Position numbers and translations under genes: made by a program. Positions 38,501 through 48,800 of a stretch of 64,000 nt of DNA are shown here, piece after piece (positions within the stretch are counted from its first letter, which is position 1; each line of letters opens with the position of its first letter). The DNA comes from Acidobacteriota bacterium. GTDB lineage: Bacteria > Acidobacteriota > Vicinamibacteria > Vicinamibacterales > JAKQTR01. The stretch is from positions 224,341 to 288,340 of the forward strand of contig JAPKZQ010000015.1 of assembly GCA_026393675.1 (NCBI GenBank), given 5' to 3'. The notes below the pieces were generated by a model. That model was not told where the DNA came from. It made no database searches and was given only the letters and a program-made list of their open reading frames with translations.

Positions 38501-38702
38501 GGTGGGCGGCGAAAACCTGGTGGGGCGCCCCGCGCTGGTCGACGCGCCGCTCGGCAAGGGACATCTCGTGCTGTTTGGCGTCCGGCCGTTCTGGCGCTAC
38601 GAGACGCACGGCAGTTTCTTCTTCGCGCTGAACGCGATGCTCAACTGGAATCACCTCGACGCCGGGCGGAAGGCCGCCGGCGCGCCAGCCGGGGATCGCT
38701 GA
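35595..38702 (+). CDS. exported M14-family zinc carboxypeptidase, large
   Basis: 1035 residues with a signal peptide. The M14 domain (~60-400) has the zinc motif HSPE (IHSPETGSPE) and the later zinc His in DLHES. Relatives are often half as long; here a Gly/Ala-rich low-complexity linker (~365-425) and a further ~600-residue C-terminal part with a second Gly/Arg-rich stretch (~875-945) follow. The end resembles class I amidotransferase-like folds. Likely digests peptides outside the cell. Overlaps no neighbour; ends before a strong hairpin. Confidence 0.87.
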   Translation: MHGVRRTPGIVLMVLVACVLVFGANGQSAAPQGRPGASPVQKNDDDYTKRILDNTPDKRILTELVDHMPVSATVPSPLKFLGYVPGENSRLTYHKDIVAYYQALVKATARATMWEIGKTEEGRPVVALAVADEATIKSLDKYKRITAQLTDPRKLSEEQARLLIQTGKPIYYATGSIHSPETGSPEMLMELAFRLAVEETPFIKQIRNNIIVVITPVSEVDGHERQVDNRRAADAGQPQPGMTYWGKYVAHDNNRDGIGKGLALSQNMLKSFLDLHPQVMHDLHESVTLLYASTGTGPYFPSVAPIQVTEWWWLAETEIMEMTKRGVPGVWTYNYYDGWVPNYMFWIGVGHNSIGRFYETQSYGGGGGRGGAPAASGAAATGATPPAGGRAGGAATPAGGRAGAPAAPATQAPGAPAAAGGRSVGGGQSREWYRPYPVPPEGVQWSGRANINMQESAILIAMNAVAKNREMFLENYYLKNKMMVEQGRTRAPHAYVIPAQQHRRIDAVDFMNFLRREAVEIHTATAPFTIGKVQVAAGDYIVRLDQPYGGLADMLLGVQWYPEQNPRPYDDTGWSLPLLRNVQTFRVDDKAIFDKPMTLATADFKAAGTITGTGGTFVIEHTTDSALATFRFANAKVRMTAAEQPFDLAGHHFGAGAFIIPAANRALLEPQIRDYGLLVWATDTPPSVPTHDLDVPRIGYVHSWSSTQDEGWVRMVLDKIKVPYTYFGDNLLRQGRLRAKYDVIIYPNGPVTVDGGEIPTDGTPLPYKKTDLTPNIGTAPDSTDDRRGSLGRDGLKALEAFVQEGGVLIAEGTAATLFPEYRLVPGVTIEQPSGLYAPGSVIKALIGDKTSPILYGYDQNTIGVMYKGGPVLALGGGGGGRGDGGGRGGTLPAGVGGGNLQPMATPPRLTTLDAAPAAAAPAGAEGRGGRGGRGGGRGGFGGGAAVVAPPRVLLSYPTDPNDLLLSGELVGGENLVGRPALVDAPLGKGHLVLFGVRPFWRYETHGSFFFALNAMLNWNHLDAGRKAAGAPAGDR

Positions 38703-38735
38703 GTCTGATCGCTTCATTGGCGTGACCCACGACGG

Positions 38736-38764
38736 ACCGCCCGGCGCCCTCGGCGCCGGGCGGT
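38736..38764. terminator. strong bidirectional hairpin terminator
   Basis: ACCGCCCGGCGCC, loop CTC, GGCGCCGGGCGGT: a perfect 13-bp stem between the convergent M14 and membrane-protein genes. There is no T run on either side. Confidence 0.6.
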
Positions 38765-38833
38765 GTCTGAGCCGGGAGGCGCCGGGAATCGTTCACATCG
38801 TCGCTTGATCCGCGTTATGCCACGGCAGGGGCC

Positions 38834-40933
38834 TCACCGAAGTACTGTGGCGCCGGCGTCGGTTGAGTTGCCTGCAAACCAGTTCTCGCCGGTCGTCTGG
38901 CGAGGACGGTAGAGGACGCGCGTGTCCCATTCAGCGACCAGCTCGAGATCGAGCACGCGAATCGCGTAGTCGACCAACGCTGGTGAGGCCCGGCCGCGGC
39001 GGACGACGACGTAGCCGAGCCGGGCGCGTCTGACAAAACCGCGAGCCTGCCGCCGGGCTGCCCGTTCAAGTTCTGGCGGAACGGTCTGGTCCTGACTGAG
39101 CAGCATCAATGCGCTAAGCACGGGGAATCTGCGGATGGAATCGACTCTCCCGGTCGATACCCGCGAGAGGTACCCGCCGATGAGTGGTTTGTGATGACGA
39201 GTCTGATGGAACTGCGCTGATGCGTTGAAGTTACCCACCGACGACAGCCCGTCCCGCACCCCGAACGGGAGTTCCAGGACACGTACCCCGCGCGGATCGT
39301 CAGCGATGATGTCGTAGACCGGCGACGGGATGGCCCCGTAGAGCGGGCGCGGTGCCGGAACGAGTTCGAACAGAAGCAGCGCCGACACGCCGGCCAGGAT
39401 CACGCGTCGCCGTGCCGGGTAATGGTCGGTCACTGCCCTCAGTGCCAGCGCGAACAACACGGCGACCGCCATCATGACCAAAACCGAGAACCTCGCTGGA
39501 GCTCGTGCGCTGCCGACGATGGGCAGGTATCGCAGAAGGGTCCACGGCGTCGGAATGCTGAGATTGATGCCGGCAACGTGAACGAACGGCCCAAGCGCGA
39601 CGGCGCCAGAGGCGAGCGTCAAGCCAAGCCAGTACCCAGGCACCCGAGCACGAACGGCCCATACGGCGAACCCGATCACCACGAGCGCGACCAGCGGGAT
39701 GGCGGCGACGTTCTCGACGAACCCGCCGTCCCGTGTCGCCAGCCAATCGGCGAACCACGGGCGGAAGAACGGGTGATTGGGGTTCGGCATGAGGTAGGCG
39801 AGCAGGTCGACGCCGGGTGTGCTGGATCGCCAGAAAACTCGCGGCGTCACGTACCGTCCGTCGTAAACCCGGATGGCCAGGGCAGTGAGCAGCGGCGAGA
39901 GCAGCAGCGCAGAGCTCAGGATGCCGTACGGCGACAACCGGATGAGCGCAGAGATTCCTGCGGGCACGTGCCAGTGGATCTGAGGCCCATACGTCACGGC
40001 GGCCCTTGCCATGACCAGCACGGTCAGGATCAACACCGGGGTGTGCAGGGATGTCAAGCCCACGGCCCGGCCAGCCACCGAAAAGGTGGTGCCGCCGGTC
40101 GCCGCAATGCCAAGGGAAACGATACCAACCGCCGCGATCAAGAAGTCGAGCGCCCGAACGGCCAGTCGGGGCCGTTCCCCGTGCGGCCTCGACAGTGTGA
40201 CGTCGAGTACATTCGCGGCCAGGTGCCAGGCGCCGAGCAGCAGGCAGTAGACGCCGTAGTAGGGATCGCAGTACGTGGCCCATGCCAGCGTGGCCCCGAG
40301 CGCGGCCATGTCGCGCCGACGCCTTGTGCGTCCGGTCCGGCGCAGCAGGAGGACGAAGATCGGCAGCGGCGCGGCTGCAACCAGGCTGAAATGCGCGGTG
40401 CCTCTGGCAATCAGCGCGGGGCAGCCGGCAAACAGCAGGCCACCCAGCCAGGCTCCAATGCCGTCTCCAGCCACGTCGCGTGCGAGCACGTACATCGCAT
40501 ATGCGGTCAGTACAATCAACGCCAGGTAGATCAGATTGAAGGCGGCAACAACTCCCACCAACCGGATCAAGGGCAGACCGAGCAGGTCGGCAAAAATCGT
40601 GTAGTTGTGGAGCGTGAGATCCGCGTGAGGATCGAGCGAAAAGATGGTCGACGTGAACCACGGAAAGTGCATGTTCTCCAGCAGTTCGTGCTCGAATACC
40701 CAGAGGTTCCACACATAGACGCCAGTGTCTCCCGATGGCGACCCGGTGAGATGGGTTCCGAGATGGGCGGGCAGCGGCCATGTGAAGACCAGGGCGACCA
40801 CCATGTACCCGACCAGCGGCAGGATGCGCCGATACCACGCCCGGCGGGGCAGGCGTCGGTCGGCCGAACTATCCGGTGCGCCGAGGCCGGATGGGTCGGT
40901 TCGACTCAGTCCGTCTGTCATGATCGACGACAT
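38834..40933 (-). CDS. polytopic membrane protein, possible GT-C-type glycosyltransferase
   Basis: 699 residues with about 12 hydrophobic helices and a soluble C-terminal tail (~540-699). After the first helix an extended loop holds SGDTGVYVWNLWVFE, which resembles the acidic first periplasmic loop of GT-C glycosyltransferases, but no family signature is certain. Start at 40933; MTDGLS (40921) is an alternative. It might add sugars to a lipid-linked or surface polymer. Preceded by 160 bp without a clear promoter. Confidence 0.65.
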   Translation of the reverse strand: MSSIMTDGLSRTDPSGLGAPDSSADRRLPRRAWYRRILPLVGYMVVALVFTWPLPAHLGTHLTGSPSGDTGVYVWNLWVFEHELLENMHFPWFTSTIFSLDPHADLTLHNYTIFADLLGLPLIRLVGVVAAFNLIYLALIVLTAYAMYVLARDVAGDGIGAWLGGLLFAGCPALIARGTAHFSLVAAAPLPIFVLLLRRTGRTRRRRDMAALGATLAWATYCDPYYGVYCLLLGAWHLAANVLDVTLSRPHGERPRLAVRALDFLIAAVGIVSLGIAATGGTTFSVAGRAVGLTSLHTPVLILTVLVMARAAVTYGPQIHWHVPAGISALIRLSPYGILSSALLLSPLLTALAIRVYDGRYVTPRVFWRSSTPGVDLLAYLMPNPNHPFFRPWFADWLATRDGGFVENVAAIPLVALVVIGFAVWAVRARVPGYWLGLTLASGAVALGPFVHVAGINLSIPTPWTLLRYLPIVGSARAPARFSVLVMMAVAVLFALALRAVTDHYPARRRVILAGVSALLLFELVPAPRPLYGAIPSPVYDIIADDPRGVRVLELPFGVRDGLSSVGNFNASAQFHQTRHHKPLIGGYLSRVSTGRVDSIRRFPVLSALMLLSQDQTVPPELERAARRQARGFVRRARLGYVVVRRGRASPALVDYAIRVLDLELVAEWDTRVLYRPRQTTGENWFAGNSTDAGATVLR

Positions 40934-41096
40934 CTCCGTGGCGGTGTTGTCAGACTCCTCCGGTAACGGCCCGCGTGACCCTGCAGGGAGCCACCCGGTG
41001 CGATTCGCGATGACGGAACGCTACTGGAAGAATGGAGACGCCGGAATCTACCAGACGGGGGAGTCTCTATATCTTTGGGTATACCGGAGCAAGCGG

Positions 41097-41735
41097 TCAG
41101 GAAACCAATTTCTGCACGTACCGCATGAGCGCAACCCGGCCGTCGAGCGCCAGTTTCTTGTAGACGTTGTGGAGATGAACTTTGACGGTGCCCTCGGATA
41201 TGTGCAGCTGTTCGGCGATCTCCCGGTTGCGACACCCGTCCGCGACCATGCGGGCGACGACCAGTTCCCGCGCGGTCAAACTGCCGGTGGCCTGGCTGAG
41301 GGCCTCGTCGTGTTTGAGCGTGCGGTCGAGGGCGGTCGACAGCAGCTCGCGGTCAAACCACACGCCGCCCGTGGCGACGTGACGAACGCAGTCGATCAGG
41401 GCCGTGTGGCTGCTGTCCTTGAGGACGATTCCGCTGACGCCAAGGCGTGTCGCTTCGACCACCGCGTGCTCATCGGCAAACGCCGTCAGCAGCACCGTTC
41501 GCGTACGAAGCCCCTCGGTCCGGAGCGTCCGGAGGACGCCAAGGCCATCGATGCGCGGCAACCGGAGATCAAGGAGCAGGACATCCGGCCGGTGGATTCT
41601 CACGGCTTGGATGCAGGCCTCGCCGTCCTCGCACGTGGCCAGGACCCGGAAGTCCGGTTCCGCTCGGAACAACTCCTGGAGGCCGTGAAGCACGATCGGG
41701 TGATCGTCGGCCAGCACCAACGTGACGGCCGCCAT
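41097..41735 (-). CDS. NarL/LuxR-family response regulator
   Basis: 212 residues. Receiver domain with DD (residues 10-11), phospho-acceptor Asp in LLLDLRLP and Lys in VLKDSSH; C-terminal LuxR helix-turn-helix (LTARELVVARMVADG, SEGTVKVHLHNVYKKL). Its ATG overlaps the kinase stop (TGATG), so the two are translationally coupled. Targets unknown; possibly the neighbouring membrane-protein gene. Confidence 0.92.
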   Translation of the reverse strand: MAAVTLVLADDHPIVLHGLQELFRAEPDFRVLATCEDGEACIQAVRIHRPDVLLLDLRLPRIDGLGVLRTLRTEGLRTRTVLLTAFADEHAVVEATRLGVSGIVLKDSSHTALIDCVRHVATGGVWFDRELLSTALDRTLKHDEALSQATGSLTARELVVARMVADGCRNREIAEQLHISEGTVKVHLHNVYKKLALDGRVALMRYVQKLVS

Positions 41736-43492
41736 CAGACTGGCTCCTCGTACGGGATGCGCATCTCCACGCAGGCGCCCGCCGGATGCGAGTCGACACT
41801 CAGCGTGCCTCGGAGTGACGCGACGCGGTCGCTCAGGCTCTCCGGGCCCAGATGCTCTTCCGCCAGTTCGGATCCGGTGCGGCGGCCAACGAAACCGAAA
41901 CCGCAACCATTGTCGCTGACCGACAGGGTAAGCACGCGGTTCGCGCCATGAATCTGGACGTCCGCAGTCGTCGCGCCGCCGTGGCGCGCGGCATTGGCCA
42001 GGGCTTCGTGGATCATCAGGCCTGCGGTGCGCGCCATGTCCCCTGGGAGGGGAGAGGCCAGCTCCACACGGGCCGTGACCGCGAGGTTCCACTCGCGCTT
42101 CATACGCTCACCGAGATCCGACACGACCTCCTCGAAACGCTCAGGCACGGCGTCCGCCTGCGGACGTGGCCGTAGCTGGGTGACGAGCAGACGGAGTTCC
42201 CGCTGGCTGGCGGCCAGCGTCGTCTCGGCCGCCTCGAGTTTCTGTTCGACTGCTGTCGAGTCAGGCATGATGTGCCGCCGCAGTTGATGCAACTGGAGCC
42301 GCGCGGCCGTCAGCGATTGCAGCAAGCCATCGTGCAGGTCGCGGCCCAGCCGCGTTCGCTCGTCTTCGACCGCGACGTCCCGCAATTGCGCGAGCAACTC
42401 GGCATGGTCGAGCGTGGTGGCAATTTCGCGCGTGCTGATGGCGGCCAACGCGACATCGTCGGACGTAGGGCGCCGCTTGTCGAGATAGAACACCCAGCCT
42501 GCCAGTCGTTCGCTGGGCAGGGGGATGGCCACCACTGATCGCGCGGCGATGTCGGCCAGGAAACGGCTGTCGAAGGGGGCGCCACGCCACTCACGGAATC
42601 CGGCCGCCGTCGAGACCAGCACACGATCCTGCATAGAGGTGTTTGTCCACACGAAGGCCACGCCGGCCAGTTGCTCATCAATGACGGAGTCACCCCAGTC
42701 GGATGGGGCATCCACCAGCGAGCATTCCGCCGGCGACCAGGACGCCGCCCTCAGCGACGCGTGTCCGGGTTCGTTCCAGACCATCAGCACGCGGGGAGCC
42801 GACAGGATGTGGGCCGCGTGGCCAAGCAGGTGCTTCACCAGTTCGGGGGTATCGAGCGACACTGGCCTCGGCCAGTCCGCGAGCTTTCTGATTTCCACCC
42901 GCACGCGCTCTTCGTAGGCGCTGAGGTACGCCACGAAACAGGCGAGCACAGCGAGGTACATACTCCTCAGAATGAACCGGTTGACGTCGAACGCAGGATC
43001 CTTCAGCACGTTGGCGGCGAAGAAGCCAAGACCGACGTACGCCACCAGGGCCACAGCAGCCGTCGCCAGCGCTCCGCGCCACTGCCACCGGACCGCCCCG
43101 GCCAGAATCGCAAACGTCAGGTAGGCGAAAAACGGGCTCGTGCCCCCTTCGGTCAGATAAATGAAGAGCAGGAACAAGACCAGGTCGATCCCGTGTGTGG
43201 CAATCTGGACAACGCGAATGGAGAGATTGGATTTCCAGACGGCCAGCAGGATAGCTGTCGAGTAGACCACGTACGCCGCCATCACCACGTACGCGGCCGG
43301 AGCATGCCGGGCCGGTGCGCGTGGATCGAGCCAGACGACGAGCAGGCCAAGAACGGCGAGCAGGATCCGTCCGGCCGCGACGACGTGTTCACCACGGCCG
43401 GCTGGCGATTGTGGCCACAGGCCCACATGATCGGTCACGGCGACTCCGTCGGACTGCGGCGGACGGGCGACAGACAGGGCTCTCGGGATCAT
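41735..43492 (-). CDS. DesK/NarX-type sensor histidine kinase
   Basis: 585 residues from the ATG at 43492; an upstream ATG (43528) gives 12 more residues. Six helices (about 35-190) form a membrane sensor, then a GAF-like domain (~205-380), a HisKA_3 dimer domain with His in LGRDLHDGLLQSL, and a HATPase with SDNGCGFG. It phosphorylates the coupled LuxR-type regulator. The ligand is not evident. Confidence 0.9.
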   Translation of the reverse strand: MIPRALSVARPPQSDGVAVTDHVGLWPQSPAGRGEHVVAAGRILLAVLGLLVVWLDPRAPARHAPAAYVVMAAYVVYSTAILLAVWKSNLSIRVVQIATHGIDLVLFLLFIYLTEGGTSPFFAYLTFAILAGAVRWQWRGALATAAVALVAYVGLGFFAANVLKDPAFDVNRFILRSMYLAVLACFVAYLSAYEERVRVEIRKLADWPRPVSLDTPELVKHLLGHAAHILSAPRVLMVWNEPGHASLRAASWSPAECSLVDAPSDWGDSVIDEQLAGVAFVWTNTSMQDRVLVSTAAGFREWRGAPFDSRFLADIAARSVVAIPLPSERLAGWVFYLDKRRPTSDDVALAAISTREIATTLDHAELLAQLRDVAVEDERTRLGRDLHDGLLQSLTAARLQLHQLRRHIMPDSTAVEQKLEAAETTLAASQRELRLLVTQLRPRPQADAVPERFEEVVSDLGERMKREWNLAVTARVELASPLPGDMARTAGLMIHEALANAARHGGATTADVQIHGANRVLTLSVSDNGCGFGFVGRRTGSELAEEHLGPESLSDRVASLRGTLSVDSHPAGACVEMRIPYEEPV

Positions 43493-43735
43493 GTGTGTTT
43501 GTCGCGGGCAGTCTAACAGGTGTGCCATCTTCCTTCCAGCCGCTCAACGTTGCGCGCGCTCTGTCACGCATGGCCGGGCGCGCCCCGGTCGCGCCGCCGG
43601 ACTGGCTCTGGCAGGCCGAACAGTCAGGCCAATCGCAGAGCGGGCGATGGAGCCTGATTCCGGACACGGCCTGACGTATCATTAGCGGCGTGTCTCCTGG
43701 CCCCAGGTGCACCGCCATCACCACACCGAGGATGT

Positions 43736-44785
43736 ATGCCAATCGATTTGCGAAGTGACACTGTGACGCTGCCGTCGCCCGCCATGCGGCAGGCGATGCT
43801 GACGGCCGAGGTCGGCGACGATGTGTTCGGCGAGGATCCGACCGTCAAACGACTGGAGCATCTGGCGGCGGAGATCACCGGGAAGGCCGCCGCGCTGTTC
43901 GTGACGAGCGGCACCCAGGGCAACCTGGCGTCGTTGCTCGCCCACTGCGAGCGCGGCCGCGAGGTGATCGTCGGCGACGAATCCCACATCTACCACTACG
44001 AGAACGGCTCGGCGTCAGCGGTCGGCGGCCTGGTCCTCAAGCCGGTTCGGACCAACGCCGACGGCACGATGCCGCTCGACGCCCTCGAAGCGGCGATTCA
44101 TCTGCCGGCGCACAATTACCACTTCTACCATCACGCGCCGCCCGGCGTGATCTGCCTCGAGAACACCCACAATCGGTGCGGGGGATCGATTCTCTCGCCC
44201 GAGTACTTCGCCGAGGTGGCCACGATTGCCGCGCGCCACCGGCTGCCGATCCACCTGGACGGCGCACGCCTGTTCAATGCTTCCGTCGCAGCGGGGAAGC
44301 CGGTGACGGCCTGGACGCAGTACGTGTCGTCGGTGCAGTTGTGCCTGTCGAAGGGGCTGGCTGCGCCGGTCGGATCGATGATCTGTGGCACCGCGGAGTT
44401 CGTCGATCGGGCGCGCCGCATGCGCAAGGTGCTGGGCGGCGGGATGCGGCAGGCTGGCGTCATCGCGGCGCCGGGCATCGTTGGGTTGACCGACATGGTC
44501 GGGCGGCTGGAAGAGGATCATCGGAATGCCCGCATCCTCGCCGACGGGATCGCCGCGCTGCCGGGCATCGTGCTCGATCCCCCACGCGTCGACACGAACA
44601 TCGTCGTCTTCCGCCTGCCGAGCGTGGCGCGCGCCGAAGCGTTTGCCACGGCGCTCGGGGGACAGGGCGTGCTCGTGTCGGACTTCGGCGGCGGCCGCCT
44701 CCGCGTCGTGACGCACTATGGCATCAGCGAGGCCGATTGTCGGACGGCCGTTGGCGTGATGCAGAAGCTCTGGTTGCGGCCGTAG
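43736..44785 (+). CDS. ltaE: low-specificity L-threonine aldolase
   Basis: 349 residues, PLP fold type I; cleaves L-threonine or allo-threonine to glycine and acetaldehyde. The start (PIDLRSDTVTLP) and the GDDVFGEDPTV, HLDGARLFNA and CLSKGLAAPVGS (Schiff-base Lys) regions are standard. GAGGA precedes the ATG. Cytosolic, apparently alone. Confidence 0.95.
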   Translation: MPIDLRSDTVTLPSPAMRQAMLTAEVGDDVFGEDPTVKRLEHLAAEITGKAAALFVTSGTQGNLASLLAHCERGREVIVGDESHIYHYENGSASAVGGLVLKPVRTNADGTMPLDALEAAIHLPAHNYHFYHHAPPGVICLENTHNRCGGSILSPEYFAEVATIAARHRLPIHLDGARLFNASVAAGKPVTAWTQYVSSVQLCLSKGLAAPVGSMICGTAEFVDRARRMRKVLGGGMRQAGVIAAPGIVGLTDMVGRLEEDHRNARILADGIAALPGIVLDPPRVDTNIVVFRLPSVARAEAFATALGGQGVLVSDFGGGRLRVVTHYGISEADCRTAVGVMQKLWLRP

Positions 44786-44840
44786 GGGCGCCATTGATCG
44801 CGCCCTCTGAATGGCGCGCAGCGAAAAGAGGTCGGATCTG

Positions 44841-45188
44841 ATGTCACCTTCGATGGACTGGGTGAACGAGTTTCCAGGTGCGGTGACGGTCTGCGATCGC
44901 GACGGCATTATCGTGGCGATGAACGACACGTCGGCGCGCACGTTCGAGGCGGACGGCGGGCGCGCGCTCATCGGCAGGAATATGCTCGACTGCCATCCCG
45001 AGCAGGCGCGGACGAGGCTGGCTGACCTGCTGGCCGCGCCGCGCGTCAACGCGTACACGATCGAGAAACGCGGTGTGCGGAAGCTGATCTATCAGGCCCC
45101 GTGGTACCAGCACGGCGCGTATCAGGGAGTGGTCGAGTTGTCGCTGGAATTGCCCAGTCCGATGCCGCACTTCGTGCGCGAGGGTTGA
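44841..45188 (+). CDS. small stand-alone PAS-domain protein
   Basis: 115 residues from the ATG at 44841 (AGAGG upstream); 44811 is an alternative. One PAS fold (EFPGAVTVCDRDGIIVAMND, then IGRNMLDCHPE) and no output domain. Could bind a small ligand and regulate a partner protein. No adjacent partner. Confidence 0.75.
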   Translation: MSPSMDWVNEFPGAVTVCDRDGIIVAMNDTSARTFEADGGRALIGRNMLDCHPEQARTRLADLLAAPRVNAYTIEKRGVRKLIYQAPWYQHGAYQGVVELSLELPSPMPHFVREG

Positions 45189-45265
45189 TCCGGGCCGGTA
45201 CGCTTGATTGCCAGCTGTGGGCGTGGCACACCATACGCATGAAACGTACGAATCTTGGGTAGTGG

Positions 45266-45716
45266 GTCAGTTTGAAAATCGCTGGCTTCGACGGCCTGGT
45301 CGGTTCGTGCCAGAATGGGCCATGCCTTCTCGAGTAAGCTAAGAAAACAGAGAACCACGCGGCGATGGTGAGCCTATACTCAACGTATTACAACTTCGGG
45401 CGTGTGCGTCAGACGCTCCTCGAAGAGCTGCACGTCCGTGAGGCCAAAAGGCGGCGACATGCAAGATGAATGGACGAAGGTGAGTGTAGGCGACCAGCTC
45501 GTGAAATTCACGTACTCGGAGCTTCCGACCGGGGAAGCGTTTCTGACTGCGCAGATTGCCGGCCAGGAGGTCGTCTGCTCGGTCATTTTGCCCGAGCCGG
45601 AACACCCGTTCAGTCGTGCAGGCATTGAAAGTCACTTCGAGCACGGAATGGACTTCGGTTTACGGCCTCGTGGAAAGAAGCCCATTCCCGAGCGTCCGGC
45701 AGTTTCAAACTGACAC
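45266..45716. repeat. segment bounded by 12-bp inverted repeats
   Basis: GTCAGTTTGAAA occurs at 45266-45277 and, inverted, at about 45705-45716. The ends enclose an 84-residue ORF and abut the truncated P-II gene, consistent with a small transposable element or MITE-like insertion. No transposase is present. Confidence 0.45.
45459..45713 (+). CDS. hypothetical protein, 84 residues
   Basis: Start taken at the ATG at 45459 (AAGGCGG upstream). Acidic N-terminal half, basic end (RPRGKKP), no helix or signal. No family recognised. It fills most of a segment bounded by 12-bp inverted repeats, so it may be carried cargo. Confidence 0.45.
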   Translation: MQDEWTKVSVGDQLVKFTYSELPTGEAFLTAQIAGQEVVCSVILPEPEHPFSRAGIESHFEHGMDFGLRPRGKKPIPERPAVSN

Positions 45717-45717
45717 C

Positions 45718-45885
45718 CTACCTGAAGTCCGTTTGATCGTACAACCCGACACCCGTCCCTGATGTCCGCCTGCCGAACCCACGCACGGTGGACACGGTGA
45801 TTCCCGGCATGTCCGGCAGCGCGTGCAGTGCGTGGATCACGTTCTGGAAACGGTCTGTCCTGATGATCGCCTTGATCTCCTGCAT
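45718..45885 (-). pseudogene. truncated P-II (GlnB/GlnK-like) regulator
   Basis: 55 residues starting MQEIKAIIR; GITVSTVRGFGRR is the hallmark of P-II proteins. A TAG ends it at about half of the usual ~110 residues, so the T-loop end and C-terminal beta-strands are gone. Its ATG overlaps the czcA stop (TAATG). P-II-like genes are commonly found at the end of metal RND operons. The break coincides with the inverted-repeat segment to its left. Confidence 0.75.
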
Positions 45886-48800
45886 TAGAATTCCACCTCC
45901 ATCCGCTCCCGAGCAAACCACTGATACAGCGCCGGCAACACCAGGAGCGTCAGCGCAGTTGAGGTGACCAGTCCACCGATCACGACGATGGCCAGCGGGC
46001 GTTGCACTTCGGAGCCCGGCCCCGTCGCGAAGACCATGGGAATCAGACTGAGGATGGCGATGCTGGCGGTCATCAGCACCGGTCGGAGCCGCGCCTCGCA
46101 GCCGATCCGCACCGCATCAGCGACGCTGGCGCCGCTTGTTCGAAGGTCGGAGATGTACGAGATCAGCACGACGCCGTTCAACACGGCGACGCCGAAGAGC
46201 ACGATGAACCCCACCGAGGCCGGGACTGACAGGTAGAGCCCGGTGAGGAACAGCGCGAACACGCCGCCGACCATGGCGAAGGGCAGGTTCACGAGGACAA
46301 GGCCTGCCAGCCAGACCGAGTCGAAGGTGAAGAACAACAGCAGGAAGATCAGCCCGACCACCACGGGCGTGATGACCATCAGACGTTTCATCGCCTGTTG
46401 CTGGTTCTCGAACTGTCCGCCCCAGTTCAGGTAATACCCCGGGGGCAGATCGACCGTCGTCGCGATCCGCCGCTGCGCTTCCTTGACGAAGCTGCCGATG
46501 TCGCGGCCGACCACGTTCAGTTCGATCCCGATCCGCCGCTGGCCGTTCTCGCGACTGATCTGCGTCGGCCCTTCGACCGTCTTCAGGTCGGCGAGTTGGT
46601 TCAGCGACACGCGATACCCGCCCGGCACATCGACCAGCAGGCCGCCGAGCGCCTCAATTGACTGCCGGCGTTCCTCGGGAAAGCGCAGGGCGATGTCGAA
46701 CGCCCGGTTCTGCTGGTACACCCGCGACAACGGCTTGCCGGCGATGGCCAGTTCGATGACCCTCAGCACGTCGCCCGTGTTCACGCCGTAACGCGCGACC
46801 TTGTCTCGATCCACGGTCACGGTCAGGTACGGCTGCCCGGCCAGGCGCTCTACCACCAGATCGGCAGCACCAGGAATGCTCCCGAGGATGGGCCCCAGCT
46901 CGCCCGCCTTCCGCCTCAACACATCCGTGTCGTCGCCAAAGAGTTTGAGGATGATCTGGGCACGGGTCCCGGCGACGAGTTCGTCAATCCGGCACTGAAT
47001 CGGCTGACTGAAAGTGAACACCATCCCGGGGATGTCCGCCAGCGAGTCGCGCATCTTCTCGATCAGTTCCTCCCGAGAGTGGGCACTGGTCCACAGTTCG
47101 CGGGGTTTGAGCACGCCGACAAAGCCGGTCTTGTCCACGCCGCGGGCCTCAATGGCCACGCCTGTCTGTCCGGTGCGCGACACAATCGTCTCCAGCTCGG
47201 GGAAGCGCTTCAAGCGCTGTTCCACCTCGCCGATCGTCCTCATGGCCTGCTCGAGCGAGACGCCCGGAATCAACTGGACATCCATGTCGAATGCGCCTTC
47301 GTCCATGACGGGCATAAACTCCGTACCGAGGCGCGGGATGAGGATGACCGCGCCGACCAGCGCAAGACCGGCTGCCGTGACCACGACAAGACGCCTGCGC
47401 AGCGCGAATCCCAGAAGCGACAGGTAGAGACGCCTGGCCACAGTCATGACCGGGCTCTCCCGGTGCACGGGCCTGAGCGCGACCAGGCAGAGCACCGGAG
47501 TGACGAAGATCGCGAACACCACGGACGACAGAAGCGCAATGGCGACGGTGTAGGCGAGCGGCGAGAACATCTTGCCTTCCATCCCCTGCAGCGTGGCGAT
47601 GGGAATGAAGGTCAACGCGATGATCAGTTCGCCGAAGATGCTGGGCTTCTGCACCTCCACCGCGGCGCGGAGCACGGTCGCAAGCCTCGACTCGTTGTTG
47701 GGACTCATCGCGAGGTGACGCTGGATGTTCTCTACCTGGATGATCGTGGCGTCGACGACCATGCCGATCGAGATGGCGAGTCCGCCGAGCGACATCAGGT
47801 TCGCGTTCAATCCGGTCCAGCGCATGATGATGAACGTGAGGAGCCCCGACAGCGGCAAGGCGAGGATCACCACCAGCGCGCCCCTCGCGCTCCACAGGAA
47901 GAGGACGAGGACCACGAGGACCAGAACGGATCCCTCTGCCAGCGCCTTCAGCACCGTACTGGTGCTCGCGTCGACGATGGACGATCGGTCGTAGAAGGGG
48001 ACAATCTGCAGGCCCTCGGGCAGGACGTGGCTCTCGTTGATCTCCCGGACCTTCGCCTCGACGTTCTTCACGACTTCGCGGCTGTTCTCGCCGCGCAGCA
48101 TCATCACGATGCCGCCCACGACCTCGCGCTGGCCGTCCCTTTGTGCGGCGCCCTGTCGAATCGCATGATCGATGCGCACCTCCCCGATGTCGCGGATCGC
48201 CACGGGCGTGCCCTTCTCGGCTTTGAGCACGATCTTGCGGATGTCCTCCTCCGATCGGATCAGGCCCACGCCGCGGATGATGTACTGCTCGGACCCCTGC
48301 GACACGACGCTGCCGCCGACGTTCGAGTTGTTGTTGCGGACCGCGTTGGCGACCACATCGACCGACAGGTCGTACTTCAGCAGCTTGTCGGGGTCCACGA
48401 GCACCTGGTACTGCTGCAGGTACCCCCCGAACGAGTTGATCTCGGTGACGCCGGGAACGCCCTTGAGAAGCGGCGTGACCATCCAGTCCTGGATGGTCCG
48501 GAGCCGGGTGAGCGTGGCGACCTGGTCCGCCGCCGCCGCGGTCTTGTTGCTCTCGAGGGTGTACTGATAGATCTCGCCCATCGCCGTCGCGATGGGTCCC
48601 ATCTCGGTCTCAACGCCCTCCGGTAATGACCGCTCAACGGCTGCCACGCGCTCGTGGACCTGCTGGCGCGCGAAGTAGATGTCCACCTCATCACGAAACA
48701 CGAGCGTCACCACCGAGAGGCCGTATTTCGTCACCGACCGCATCATCACCAGACCGGGCAGGCCGCGCATCGCGTTCTCTAGCGGATAGGTGACGAACTG

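Noticed and set aside
47079..48626. 515-residue forward ORF opposite czcA
   Set aside because: Shadow of the RND pump; composition dominated by His, Arg and Asp with no recognisable fold.
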